From Durusdinium trenchii (taxonomy: Eukaryota > Sar > Dinophyceae > Suessiales > Symbiodiniaceae), in NCBI GenBank assembly GCA_963970005.1, contig CAXAMN010002903.1, positions 167,582-231,581 of the forward strand: a stretch of 64,000 nt of DNA, given 5' to 3'. Below, piece after piece: positions 51,398 through 63,865 of this stretch. Below the pieces are notes generated by a model. It was not told the origin of the DNA and searched no databases. It saw nothing but the letters and a program-made list of their open reading frames with translations. The translations under genes were made by a program, and so were the position numbers. Each line of letters opens with the position of its first letter. Position 1 is the stretch's first letter.

Positions 51398-53088
51398 GTT
51401 ACGATGTGTATGAGTACAGCCGCAAAGGCGACCTGGAAAGCTTGCGTGAGGCCGTCTAAGAAACACACGAGCTAACTTTTTGTAGAGCGTAATATGCAAG
51501 ATCATCAAAGATCAAACATCTTGGAACCAGGCGCTTGCGGAAGGCAGTAAGCCTGATGAATATATGGCCTACGATGGCTCGACTGCGTTAGTCATGGCTG
51601 TCGATGGCTGAGTGTTCTGAGATTCTGTTCTATTTGCAGAATGCATCATGACTGGAAAGAGCTTCCCTTCAGACATTCCTTCCAAGCAGTCATAGAGCCA
51701 TTTAGAAGGGCACATTCATGTGGGAAAGATTGCCAAATATTGTATGCAATGCTTGCACATGGTGGCCCGGCCAGGGTTATTGGCTGAAACTTTTTAAACG
51801 ATTTATCATTTAGCATGATAGAAAGACTTCTATGATTGAAATTGTTCAAACATTTTGCCACTTTCAAGTTTTTCATGTAAAGGCTTTCTTGTTTCAGCAT
51901 CACTAGATGCAGAACGTGTATATTCCGTTGCCAAGGCTCGCAGTGGCCACGCACACATCGTCAAAGAACTTCTGGCGCGCGGCGCTGATGCCCAGGCATT
52001 GTAACTACCAAAGACAACACTGAAACAATTCTATTCGAGACAATTATAGTCTTGTAACTCATGCCTCTTGCCTTTGGTGTTGCGATTTTGACCTTAGACA
52101 AGGCAACCAAAACCACAATGGCAACAGCAATGACCAGTCGGGACGTCGGAACACCACCAACAACTCAAACCTGATCACAACATCAAAGACAAAGTAGAGC
52201 GACAAGAGTAGTGATGGCACGCATTAATGGCACACATATATGACAATAAAGACACACTCACTTGGCCATGCAACATGCTTCGTGATGTGTGTTTAAACTT
52301 ATGCCTGCACAGATTGCAGATTCATCCTGTACAAAAGGTGTACATTTCCTGAAGCGGAGGTTCGAACAGAGGATGGCTCTACCATCTTGCACCATGCTGC
52401 CAGTGGCAATGCTGCCGAGGTTCCACGGCAGTTTAGTAAGAAACATTTTCCTTCCACATTTGCCCTTCCACATTTGCGTTGACGTGCACTTTCTCCAAGT
52501 GGATCTTGCTTTGTACTTGTACTGTAGTACCTGTAGTTCCATTTTAGATCAGACATGTTGAACATGTGAAGGCCATCCCTGTTCTCATCGCGGCTGGCGT
52601 TGTGCCGCCCCAAGACTCCTAACACTTGACCTGGGGTTTGTCCTTCAATTTAGATTTATTATACAGGAAGCGCTGATGTTATGTTGGTTTAGGCCAGGTG
52701 GACATGAGATGCTAAGGATCCAAATGAAGGCAATGAAGATGGTGTTGTTCCCTTGATCCTGGCAGCACACTATGGCCACCTCGCCTGCGTGCGCGGATTG
52801 TGTGATGGTGGTGCTGACGTGAACTTGGCTGCAGAGGCCCACAAGATTTCCCAACAAGTGCACCACTTTGGTACTGGATGTAACTTGATGTGACCAGTTC
52901 GCATGCGAATTCTGCTTTGTTTCATTAGGAATTGTTAGGGGGCAGTTGGAGTGAAGGTTCTGAATTGCAGCAAGAAAATGAAACGGACAGACAGATATGC
53001 GCAGGGCTGGGGCACTGCACTGGATGGTGCAGATGGTGATGTCGCAACATACCTCCTTAGCCGTGGTGCCAAGCGTTCAGATCAAGGC
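51398..53088 (+). CDS. Ankyrin-repeat protein gene, at least 7 exons
   Basis: Ankyrin repeats are protein-binding helix pairs. Exon 51398-51450 encodes YDVYEYSRKGDLESLRE; a GC-AG intron (51451-51530) joins it to ALAEGSKPDEYMAYDGSTAL at 51531-51599; a GT-AG intron joins to ARSGHAHIVKELLARGADAQ at 51936-51995. Later exons are about 52338-52421 (TEDGSTILHHAASGNAAEV), about 52553-52600 (HVKAIPVLIAAG), 52709-52838 (GVVPLILAAHYGHLACVRG then LCDGGADVNL) and 53005-53088 (DGDVATYLLSRGAKRSD). The joins rebuild canonical repeat boundaries (TALVMAARSGH, LREALAEG). Partners and any other domains are unknown. Some exon edges are approximate. Confidence 0.88.
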
Positions 53089-53689
53089 GTGGGACATGGA
53101 ACTTCACGCTACGAATTATCCAACGACATTTGCGTTTCTCATTTCCTCTCAAACAGTCTCAAGCTGAGTGAGACAATTGCCAGATGACTGGCCTTTCCAG
53201 CCTTTCTACCCGGACACCTCTAGACCAGCAACTGAGGCGCAGATCAACCCATGGCAGCAGCTCACGAGCGCTTTTCATACGGTGCCTAAGAAGGATTCAA
53301 TGGACACTGGTGGGTCACGGAACCTGTTTCGAGGATGGAATTGTGTATCATAAATGTATTATACAGATATTAACAACACTTTGTTGTATTTGCTGATGAT
53401 CTACGGAAGCATACAGACACTAAACCCCGCTATATGGCTTAGCCAGAGATTGCAATTGGACTTTGGTTGGGTTCAGGTCTCCTTCAGTCAGTAATTAATT
53501 ATAGATCTTTGAGGCCAATCGCTGGGGCTGGCACGCATTATGCTGACTCCTCACTTTTTTGTTTTTTACACAATAAACGTCATATAGCATCATCAACATC
53601 TGAATCTAATCCTCCAAGCTTGAGAGGTAGGCAAAGTAATCTGACAAATGCATTGCAATGGTGGAAACATCGAAATGTGATTATGTGAT

Positions 53690-53800
53690 GACCTAGTAGC
53701 GTCCTTGCTCCTAGTAGTATGGCCAGGAGCCCCTAGTAGCGTCCTTGCTCCTAGTAGCGATGCCAGGAGCCCCTGGTAGCGTCCTTGCTCCTGTTGTTTC
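53690..53800. repeat. CTAGTAGCGTCCTTGCTC array
   Basis: Three units of CTAGTAGCGTCCTTGCTCCT separated by GGCCAGGAGCCCCTAGTAGC-type units; the reverse orientation of 48850-49060. Confidence 0.9.
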
Positions 53801-53859
53801 AGGAGGACTTGCCATTAGTTTAGGTGTTCGTTTGCCTTGCATTTGGTTGAATTCTGCAG

Positions 53860-54931
53860 CTAGCCCGCGCTGGCAAGTTTACCAAGGCTGCTTTGAGACC
53901 GGCGAAAATCCACATTCCACGCCTGTGCTGGCACCGTCAAGTTCCCAAGGCACTGCTGCGAGATCATGACCGATGCAAATCCTTTCTCAAATCAGGTAAC
54001 TACAGAACATGCGTAGTTGGCAATGGTTACAAATGTATGACATGACCATGACATGACCTGCTCTTTGATCGCTCATGAGGACCATTGCAATCATATTTCA
54101 TGAAGCGAGGAACATTGCATGTCTTGAAAGGCTACTCTGTGCCAACAGCTGACACGAGGCCACAGGCATGGCTCTTTCAAGCAATAGCATGCTCCAGTAT
54201 GCATATGTTTACTTCAGAGTTTAAATACAATTTTTGTTGGCATGGTCGCCGTTTACAGTGAAAGTCAATGAAAGTCAAGAGTCCAGACTGCAGGTGGGCG
54301 ACAAGGTTTGTCTTCGACATGCCAAGCCATCCGGACTCTTGAAGGAGGGTGATGTTGGCGTGGTGGTCTCACAGCTGCATACAAGGTGTAACGGGATCAG
54401 AACAGACACAGACAATGGCCAATGGCTGCGCTACACCAGGTGGGGCTGATTGTTGGTTTAAAATGTTTTAGACACCGATCATAGTAGGCTTTCTTCCAGG
54501 GATCTCAAACGCGGCATTCTCAAAAGGATGGACACTTGTTTAAGTCATTTTGATTCTTGATTCTAAATGTCACAACGTGTGACTGGTCTCAGGTTGCTGA
54601 TGATGGCTCCGATTGTGTCCCCCTCAAAGTAAAGCTGGGTGACAAATATGACTACTATGACTCTCAGCTGCAAACTGTGATCGCTGAGAGATACGACATA
54701 TGACTCCCAAATCCGTCGATTTCCTGTGCAATATCTGAGGAGTATTCTGATGTCATGGTTCCTTCTGCCAGTTCCAGTGCCAGTGCATGTGCTACACCAG
54801 AGGGTACCAAGGGCTTCCTTGCCACTTGCATGACCTGTCGAAACCGATATCGCTGGCCCCAAGTTGATCGGCAGCCGGCAGCGCTTTCATTCAGTCAGCT
54901 ACGCCCGCTGGGCTCCATTGGTCTAGCTTGA
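53860..54931 (+). CDS. Exons with a GDKV-type domain, unidentified
   Basis: Exon 53860-53995 encodes LARAGKFTKAALRPAKIHIP and HRQVPKALLRDHDRC and ends at a GTAACT donor. Exon 54294-54368 encodes VGDKVCLRHAKPSGLLKEGD followed by VGVVV. Exon 54593 onward encodes VADDGSDCVPLKVKLGDKYD. The GDKV...PS...KxGDVGVVV pattern resembles small beta-barrel domains found in MIB/HERC-type proteins. A TGA at 54701 interrupts the last frame, which then stays open to TGA 54929 (CATPEGTKGFLATCMTCRNR). The TGA may be intronic. Function unknown. Confidence 0.5.
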
Positions 54932-56718
54932 AAACCCATGAAAACCCTCATGCCACGCCATGTTTACGAAATTGTTGTGCATTGGCTGCTTTGGGACACG
55001 CCAAGGCGAGGAAGAAAGTGGCACAGACGCTTATTGGCAAGCAGCTTCCCAACGCTGGCACTGCACTTTTGTGTCAGCCTTGTGTGACATATGGGGTCTT
55101 GAAGTTCCTGTATCTAAGCTTATTGGTAAGTCTGGTGGCGAAGCACATAGTGCGACTAAGGGGAAATCTGCGCAACCTTGGGAACACAGGCCTTTGCATT
55201 TCACCGGTGGGGTTTGGCTGCCATCGCCTGGAGGAACAGCTTTCTTGTATGACTGCCGAAATCAAACTCCATTCTGCAACTAAGTTTGTGTTTTCCGAGT
55301 TTCCGAGTATTCCAGATCGAGCTTTGCCACAGACTCACCCACAGCTGCAACCTGATAACAGACAGCCTCGATTCTGACCTGTTTTTGATCCAATTCACAT
55401 TTGTTGATGTCAGGACACAGATTCTCACAAGAGCGCTTTGGAACTGGCAATCTCACTTGGTTGTAATTTTGTTCCTCGTCTGCAAGCTTGCATATGACCC
55501 GACCGTGCTGTTGAGCTGTTGAGCACTATTCACATCTATTCACTATTCCGCTATGTCGCATGCGCGGCAGCATTCGAGTAAACATTCAGGACTACCCCTT
55601 ATCAAGGCTACATAATTGTTCATCCCTTTGCAAATTACCTCTTTTGAATCAATAGGCCTGGGTGCAGTCGACTGAGCACATTTTGTTTTGTACAGTGTGG
55701 ACATGGCATGACATGGCTGATTTTTGGGGCTGCACCATGTAGTACTGATTTTGTAAAGAACTGAGACATGCCTACAGGCATGACTGGGCAAATTATTCTG
55801 TATGTGTTTTGGTTGTGCAAGACTTTCGGTCATAATCGAAACCTGGGGTATTGAGTCCAAAGAATGTTGACGGTGGGGATGTTGATTCTGAGAAGATTGC
55901 TGTTGTAAACGTGACCAAGGCAAACCTCCAAGCTTGATGTGTTTGGGCATTTGCCCAAACCAAGGAAGAATTTGGCAATCCGCCAGAAACATCGAGACAG
56001 GAATAAGATCACACGTCACCACACATCATCGCATCACTTAGAAAGGAAAGAAGGAAAACGAAGAAGACACGAAAAGAAAAAAGGAAAGGAGTAAGGAGAC
56101 CACAGACATACTTTCAAACACATTTTTGAGCTTACGAGGAGCATTGCAGAGCTTTGCACAATGTAGGAAAGCACCGGACGCAGGCAGTTGGAGATGAAAA
56201 AGAGATACACGATGATTTGTACAACATCACTATGTTCACCTTTACATACTTTTACCAAATTGTTTGGGAGTCCAGGAAGATATGGTGTTGAAGCACACAT
56301 GCTGGCTTAAGCCATTAGCCATTGACTGTACAAAACATGCTTGACTGTAGCGACAGCAATGGTTCTGCAAATCTGACTCTTCATGAAACATTGCATGGCT
56401 TTGCCCTGGGAGTATTGATTTTGTAATGAATCTAGACTCTAGACGTGTTGGTTGGAGCTCGATTCATTGAGTTTGTAGAAGGTTGTGACCTGCAGGTTAT
56501 TTTTGGTTAGTCATGTTTGAGCTTAAGGTATTGCGTAAATAGATAATTTTGCAATCAATACCCCTAGCGTTGAGCCCATATTTCATGGGATTGTTTTATT
56601 TTCCAACCTTTTGCACGAGAAAGACATTCTCATTCTGCAACACTGTCCCATAAGGACCAAACAAAACTGTGTGCACCAAGATTGACCAGCTTGAGTGCTG
56701 TGTGCCTTCTGCTCCCAG
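54932..56718. other. Mostly unassigned; one possible exon
   Basis: Two overlapping + frames at about 54960-55280 are open (one reads ALGHAKARKKVAQTLIG) but I cannot tell which, if either, is coding. The rest shows no supported feature. Confidence 0.35.
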
Positions 56719-57525
56719 GTTGACTTGGCGCCGAACTACACTGATGGCGATGCTGAAAAGGCCAGGGAAGGTGAATCATTGTCCATGGGTCAAGCCAAGC
56801 ACTCGCAAAGGGCCCCAAAAATCAAAGAATATCCAAGGAATTTCCTGGATATTTGAGGGACATCTCCGCAAGAAACATTTGGAGGGGACGTAGACATGGA
56901 CATCTCTGCATCAGAACCCAGATAGCTTGAGTCCTTGGAATCTGCAAGTCGAGTCGATATGAGCCGGTTTTTGCAGGTCGCTGGAGAAGTCCTCCAGAAA
57001 CTGCTGCAGCAACGCAAGGTGAGGTCTCCTTTTGACTTGTGACTGTCATTCCCAAACATAGCGATGGAATGCGATGGCTTGTCTTGCGAGGTAAACAATG
57101 ACAATGATTGGTAGAACACGTGCGCGGTCTAAACAGTTTGAACAGTCTGCAAGGTTGCTCGAGACGAGATTGTTGTGGCTACCAAGGCTGGGTTTCCTTT
57201 GCCTAGAAATGTTGTGATTGCTCATTGTTTCTTTTTTGTGTGTTTTTCTATGTCTTTCTGTAGTTCTTAAATTGCCTTTCTGTCTTTCAAGTCTTTCTTT
57301 CTTTAAACATTTCTTTTTTTATTTGTTTTTTTTGCCTCATTTTCCACTTACCAGGATACCTTCAAGATTCACGGGTACAGATTCTACCGCGTACTATACT
57401 GGCAATCACAAAGCAGAAGATATACTTTATTGCTTGGGCAGGTTGGCAATGTGCTGGGAAAGCAGATGGCACATACCGAGGGTGTTCCCAACATGGCAAG
57501 AGTCAATGAGAGCAACTTGTTATAA
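56719..57525 (+). CDS. Candidate exons of an unidentified gene
   Basis: Exon 56719-56856 encodes VDLAPNYTDGDAEKAREGES and closes at TGA. Exon 56977-57018 encodes VAGEVLQKLLQQRK between TTTTGCAG and a perfect GTGAGG donor. Exon 57355-57525 encodes DTFKIHGYRFYRVLYWQSQ and VGNVLGKQMAHTEGVPNMAR to TAA. Composition and splice sites are good; family not recognised. Confidence 0.45.
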
Positions 57526-58145
57526 GATGTAGACAGGGTCGTAGCATGCTGGGTCAGCACAGTTTCACCAGAAAAGACTTGAGGAGCAAGGCTTGGGTAA
57601 GCAACCACAATAGACCAACCTGGACTTGCCATAGGTGACGGTGCCATCATTCTAACATTGAACTCAGTTGTGAGTGGCAAGATGCTAGATAACATATTTT
57701 GAAGGGCACTTGATTGATGTATTGCAGTGCACCGGAAATGACCACAAAGCCTGTTGAAAATTTCCAGCCTAGGCTTATATCACTGTATCTCCCCGTGCTG
57801 GATCGAGCAGGCACGATTTGCCGATTATATAGAAGTCAAAGCCATCTAGCGATCCATTTGGCTGTTTGGCAGATTTGATGATGTAAAAAATGCAATAGTA
57901 TGAACAAACTGTCAAAGCTCGATTCTCACTGTCAATCATTGTCATCAATTCTTCGAGGAGCACTTTTCCCTGGATTTCGATGGTGAGAATCTCTCGAAGT
58001 GGAAATCAAAAACATATATACTGGGTCCCCAACATGGTGTAAGAAATTGCAGGAATGTGTTTGTTTGTAAATGTTTGCAACCCAATTGTGTATATACTGT
58101 ATAATATGTTATCATCTTGGAATAAATCAGACTCTTCTATCAGAC
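57526..58145. other. Unassigned stretch
   Basis: Nothing supported; AT-rich tracts only. Confidence 0.4.
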
Positions 58146-58265
58146 AATAATAAAGCTGCAGGAGCTGACGCGAAGCCTGAACCGGCTGCAGTTCCTTGTG
58201 CTGCAGTCAAGGCAGTAGCTGCATTGTGGCAAATACCGAAGAGACAGCTCAAGACCTTAATGTAG
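58146..58265 (+). CDS. Candidate terminal exon
   Basis: After CAG the frame encodes NNKAAGADAKPEPAAVPCAA and VKAVAALWQIPKRQLKTLM before TAG. Ala/Pro-rich linker plus a helix; no family recognised. Confidence 0.35.
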   Translation, partial: NNKAAGADAKPEPAAVPCAAVKAVAALWQIPKRQLKTLM

Positions 58266-59033
58266 AAATTCAATAGATTATGGACGTATAGTTGTCAATG
58301 GTCATATTGAAATACCGGCAGAGAATCACTGTTTTGGTCGTCTCCATATTATGGTTCTGGGCTTTCCATTGTCCAGCCCACTCCGCACACACACACACAC
58401 ACTTTGTTCCAGGATCCCAGCTAGGTTGACAATGGCAACGAACTGACCCGAGATATGATGCTGTAGACGCTGAACACTGAACACAGCAGTACTTGACAAA
58501 CCGGGGCACAAACGGAGAACCCATGAACATCCAAGCAAGAGCACGGTAGCGGAGGGGAGGGTGCAAGGGGAGGGTGCAAAGTTTCTTTTTTTTGTGGTAA
58601 GGATGCATGTAGCCTGGGTAAGGCCATTTGGCAGTTCAAGGCTTTGTAATCATTTGGCTATTTGGCTTGAGGATTGTTGATTTCAGCGTACTGGAAGTTT
58701 AAAGGACAAATCTGGAAAATGTGGAAAGGACAGACAGCCTGGATGACCTGCACACAACACATCATTTACCTTATTTCCTCAGGCTCAGTTGCATCGATTG
58801 TTTGCTACTTCATTGCCCTGAGTATGAGAGCAAGGCAGGTGTGGACATGTCGGAGGTCTACTCGAGAATGAGCGGCTTGACAGCAGCCAGAACAAGGAGT
58901 TTCCCAGAGTGACTAGTCACTGAGATTGGAGGCGTGTTTACTGGCAACATTTACACTGACCATTAATTATTCTATATTATTCTTATATAACCAAAATTTA
59001 TTAGCAGCCTGGAGCCAACAAGCCGCCATTTAG

Positions 59034-59212
59034 GAACTGCCTTTGACTACTTGGAGACTGAAGTTGCAAAGGGTCGGATTGTCGCTTGGCCTTGGCTGCT
59101 GGTGAATCTGGTGTCGGACATGCATTTTCACACCAGATCCAGGTCTATTCCTTTCCCATGTATGCAGACTAGTCCCACAAAGAACACAACATACAATGAT
59201 GCACACAATTAG
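59034..59212 (+). CDS. Candidate exon
   Basis: After TTTAG the frame encodes TAFDYLETEVAKGRIVAWPW and then a basic stretch to TAG at 59210. It lacks an ATG so would be missed by ORF callers. An upstream candidate at about 58835-58910 (KAGVDMSEVYSRMSGLTAAR) may belong with it. Confidence 0.35.
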
Positions 59213-59540
59213 AGTTAGGTGCTGCAAGGCTCAATATGGAGGTGAAAAGCGTACTGTATTTCAATGTATTTTCTGTCATTTGTCATTTGTTGCTAGCTTT
59301 TAGCATCTCTTGGCCGTTACTAGTAGCCCCCGCAAGATGAGCGGGCGGTCAAAAAAAGGTTGAAACTCAGTTGTAGCTTGTAAGCTGCAGCTACTTTGCC
59401 CAGTCAACGCACTAAAGTCCAGTAGCATGCAGCAGATCAAGCACTACCGCCAGTTGCTCGGGAGAACTTTTAGGTTTCTGGAAGGTGATAGCTGTGTTCG
59501 CTCAAATCTTGCCATTTTTTTGCAGAGATAGTATATAGAG

Positions 59541-60800
59541 ATGCCTCCGAAGAGAAGTCTTGGAGTTATGGCTGGCGATGTCAAGAACAAGGCCTCCCAG
59601 CTGAAGTCCGCCGTACTGTTGCGAATGAAGGCCAAGTCCGTTGAGACTTCGTCACCTAGTGCTGCTCCTTGTAGCACGGCCTTGGCTGCCTCCTTGAAAC
59701 GGAGAATACGGAGAGTACTGGAAAGACGAGCAAAGAAAACCTGTGCCATGTATTGTCCAGCGAACTCAGCGAACCTAGTGAACATGAGTCTGAAGAGGAT
59801 GGATTGCGCCCTGACACAGTTGATTCACATGACGTGCGAAGGCCGAATGCAGCTAATGCGGCCAGTCAGAAATTGCCAGTTCAGGAGCTAGATCCCAAAG
59901 TGACTGGTGCTGTCCTTCTTTGCTCCATCCTAGCCCTTTGCCGCCCATCCCTCTTGCTACTAGTTTTGCTGGTGATGGGGAACCTCATTTTGGCTTTTGT
60001 AGTAGCAACGCTTTGCATGTATCTTCGCGGCAAAGCATCTCCGGCACCAGCACCATTAGCCGCAGTGGGTGATCCGCATGATGAAGATGGTGACATCAAA
60101 GCTCCTGTTGGCTTGCAGCAGTTGCTTAGCCCTGGATGGATTCGCATGCGAGAGATCATCGCCCAGAGGGATTTCCAAGGAGTAGTAAAGGCAGTCGATC
60201 TTGGCGATCAGCCTCCTGAAGTGACTTTCGTTCAATCTGCTAACGCCCCTTGCGACGATGTGGTGTGCTTCAACGTTGGGCTGTTGCTAAGTTCAGACTG
60301 CAACACTTTCGTTCCGCCCACTGTGCTGATAGAAGTGAAGCTTCCTGGATACTCAACTCCATGGACCTTCCGCTTGAAACTATTGTCCCTCCAGATCACA
60401 GTACAATTGTATTTTTGGAGTTGGCCTCCTGAAGGGTGGGGCAGCGGGCGACCATTCTCCTTGATAGAAGGGGCTTTGTGTCCAGAGGCAAATCCACCTT
60501 TGGTGAGAGTTGCTTTGGAAGCAGTCTCAAAGTCATCTCTTTTCGAGCAATTTCTTTCTGGATGTGAGCCTGTCGCGTCTGCAGTGATTTGCTCCCATGT
60601 TTTGCCGCGCTTCACTGGTTTTCAAAACCGAGTGATCTTAGAGGAAGGACGTGCACAGAAGAAGGCCAAGGACAGCAAAGCTTGGCAGCAAAAAGCTCGC
60701 CGTGCTGGCTGGCAACCACGAGCAGAAGCTGCTGTTGAGAGTGTCAGGAGCTCAGCTATTCAGGACGTTCACGGAAGAACATGTACACGACGGTACAATG
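59541..60800 (+). CDS. Membrane protein with two-helix hairpin and SMP-like domain
   Basis: An ATG at 59541 opens a basic N-terminus (MPPKRSLGVMAGDVKNKASQ). The main frame, entered by about 59753 through a short intron or shift, encodes an acidic segment, two adjacent hydrophobic helices (about 59903-60025, LLLLVLLVMGNLILAFVVA), then about 165 residues with VVKAVDLGDQPPEVTFV, LLSLQITVQLYFW and RPFSLIEGALCPEANPPLVR. The layout (membrane hairpin, then LG.xPPe, then amphipathic strands) resembles SMP lipid-transfer proteins of membrane contact sites such as TEX2 or extended synaptotagmins. That function is inference. The C-terminal end is unclear: two frames are open after 60650. Confidence 0.65.
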
Positions 60801-61289
60801 CCATATATGTTATACATTTGTTTGCCTTTATATGCATTCTTATGCCTTTATCATTTCGTGTTCGCTGTTTCTGTCACTGTACCTGATCCTAACTTCTCCG
60901 GGGTCTCCCGACTAGGTCCGACTGGTTTTGTTTTTTGGCCTCGCACCTCATCCCAACATTGGTGCATGTGACTGGGCGTTTGGGTTTGTATGTCATATCG
61001 TTACCAGCTTTCAGCTTTTGTAACAGTCCTTGTCATCCTTGTGACTTCCACAGACTTTGCCACCGTTTCGTTTCTTGTCTTTTTTGCGGAAGTGAATTAA
61101 GAAGGCATTCAATGACATGAGTGAGTGTAGGGTGTGTCCATGAGGGAGACTTCGTCCGAACATTTCAACCATCCGATTCCAAGCAACTGCAAATAGTCTC
61201 CTCAAGATGTGTGTGGATGGTAGAAACATGCAAACGTGAACGTGTTTTAAAGTTAAGTTTCAAGAACAATAGCGCTCTGAGCATTAGCC

Positions 61290-61440
61290 TGCATCCAAGC
61301 CTAGTAGTGCCTAGCCTACTAGCAGCTTACCTCCTAGTAGCTACTTAAGCTACTTCCTCAATCTGACCTTTCCCTTCTTCTACTCCACCACCTTGGGCCT
61401 TAAACCAAGAGACTGTAGAGCCTTTTGCCGCCCCCCTGGG
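61290..61440 (+). repeat. CTAGTAG/CTACTAG repeat and modular-repeat-like tail
   Basis: Contains CCTAGTAGTGCCTAGCCTACTAGC, CTTACCTCCTAGTAGCTACTTAAG and a tail CCTTGGGCCTTAAACCAAGAG similar to the ends of copies D and E of the modular repeat. Confidence 0.6.
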
Positions 61441-61460
61441 GTTGTGAGGCTTTGGGCCAG

Positions 61461-63543
61461 ATGTTCAGTGAAGCTGGAGGATTTGCCTACGAAGCTGTTG
61501 CTAATACAGCAGCTAGCGCAGCAGCTCAGGGCGCAGCAGCAGCTCGAATGCTGAAGTCATCTTTTGGAATGGAGCCATGAGGAGATTGCAGTCCTTCAAA
61601 AGCCATTTGGGGTGGATTCTGGCCCAGCTGCTCGTTCCTACAGACTCATCGTCAAACGGAAGCTGTACGACGGTATGAGGCCAAAGAAGAGAGACTTCTC
61701 GGGCTTAGATTTGGTTGAAGAAAAGAACCAGGATGGACGAGGAAAAAGGGAATTTAAGTGGCGAAGCCGTGATGGCGAAGCGTGGTGAAGCTGCAGATGG
61801 ACAGCTTCACGGACTTCATGGGCTTGCAGAGGCTTGCAGAGGGTGGTTGGCGGTTTTGCCAAGCCGAATGGTACCATCAAGTGCCCGAGATTGGATCGAA
61901 AAGACTCGTGCCTCAAGCGGCTTTGCATGTTCACAATGCAGCACCGCATGCAATACCGTCAAACCTGACAACTTGCAAAGAACCGACATATTACAAGTTT
62001 AAGGCCATGTACGGCTTATCAGCGGCCTTTATGCCATTGAGACCCACAGACGCTCAGCATTTGGACTTGTCGAAGGCCTCGAAGATGCAACAGTGTGCAG
62101 TTTTGATGCGTGTTGGAGATTGACTGATTGACTATTGAACTAGCTCTTGATTTATCAGCCTCAGAAACAGGAGTTCAGGGAATGTTTGTAAGTTTCAGGT
62201 TCTGAGACTACTACCTGAGAAGCATCACTTCAGGGTCTTGCAGTTCCCCTTGAACTTTGCGGAGGCGCCACGCCTTTTTTGGTTAACAGTCGTCAGTCAG
62301 ATTTGTAGGCAGCCAACAACAGTCATGGTGAGTGATGGCCCACAAAGTAGATTGTATTTGTAGCTCTTGTAATTATATACTCCAGAACCAGCAGGTTTGT
62401 TCGGTGCGAGACTTGTGAGCAAGTCAAGTGCTGCAAAGTGAGAGTCTGACAGCGTCCTGGATAATATGCTTTGACACCGTTTCCTGCAGGCAGAAGCCAT
62501 GTGGGTAGGCCTGGACATGCCTGGACTGGTTGACAAGACGATCGGCGCATTGATCATCTCCAGGGAGCAATGAGCACAAGTTGCTTGTGGCCGAAGTTGA
62601 TCGTAGATTGCCATGAGAAGAGATTATATAAATATACTCGCATGCCTTTGATCACCCTCCTCCATTTAACCCATTCCCTCAAACTGTCCCACCCTTTCAG
62701 TGGTGCTGTGGAGGTCACGTCCCTCGAAATCCTGATGGATCAGCTGTGGATTCGGGCTCAGCGGTTGAAGCGGCAACCCTTTTTGAGGCTGGCAAACAGT
62801 TGTTTCCTGGTTTTGTGCTTCGTTGTTGCATGGAGGATGTTCTTTTGCCTTGGATGCAGCAAGAACCAACCGTTGTACCTTTTCTTATACACATGTCTGA
62901 TACACATTTAATTATACACTTTGTGACTCTTTACTTGATGCCATGTTATTTTTGACCGCTGAAGGTGGCGAAAACTCATGGCTTGGCTACGCACCTTGAC
63001 CTTTGCAGGTTTTTGCTACAGTGCTCTGATGTTTTGGAAAAGCTGTGGTGGTGGTGGTGGCTGTGAAAGATACAAAATAAAGAAACAAATTGAATGATTG
63101 ATGACACTTGATACCCGGTGTATCAGTTTCAGTCCAGTTCTCGAGCTGGCTAAGGCTGATAAACCGACCGCTGGATGGCATTTACAAGGAACAGCAATTC
63201 TCCTTGAGACAAGACAAAATGCCGGATCTGGCCCTTGCTTGGTTCAATGAAACAATGGCCAAAACAACTCAACACCCTACTGTATTGCAACCAGCTTGAA
63301 GCGCTTTTCTTTGACATGCAATATTGAATCCAACTACTCAGCTACACCTGTTGAGCCCGGCATGGCCCTGAATTGAAGGAAGCTCACGGCGTCTTGCGTT
63401 TCTCGTCCCTGGATTGTGATGTGCGTTCCTTCTCCGAGCTGCAGCTTGACAACTGTGACTGGACTGGAAAGTCTTTGTCTTTGTATTTCGTGGAGAGCCA
63501 AATCTCAATCATCACTGCCACTCCTGCGTATGGCGTTCAATAG
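61461..63543 (+). CDS. Unidentified multi-exon gene(s)
   Basis: Candidate exons: 61461-61580 (FAYEAVANTAASAAAQGAAA, Ala-rich helix); about 61785-62110 (VKLQMDSFTDFMGLQRLAEG, YYKFKAMYGLSAAFMPLRPT); 62490-62572 (AEAMWVGLDMPGLVDKTIGA, then LIISRE); about 62701-62870, where two frames are open; about 63140-63299 (LRLINRPLDGIYKEQQF, DLALAWFNETMAKTTQ); 63379-63543 (VLRFSSLDCDVRSFSELQLD, VESQISIITATPAYGVQ, then TAG). Each follows an AG. Membership in one gene is inferred; no domain recognised. Confidence 0.4.
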
Positions 63544-63865
63544 GTAACTGATGGTAGTTGCATAAAATAGCCTTTGTAACCATAGTAGTAGCGTTCTCTA
63601 AAAAGCTTCAGAAAAATCAAAAGACGATCGTGGTATATATATATATAAGTATGTTTCTTTCTCGAGGCGTCTCTTATGATGCAATCAAATGCAATCTATA
63701 GTTACTATAGTTAACTTGATCTTGGCGTGTGGCTAGGTGATGCCATTGAGGAGAAGATCACTAATCTGTGCGGCTTTGAATCAAAGCAGAAGCTGTCAAA
63801 AGCTGGAAGTTCTCAAACGTGTCAAACGACTCAATGTAAACGTTGCAAGAATTGTATTTTAAAAC

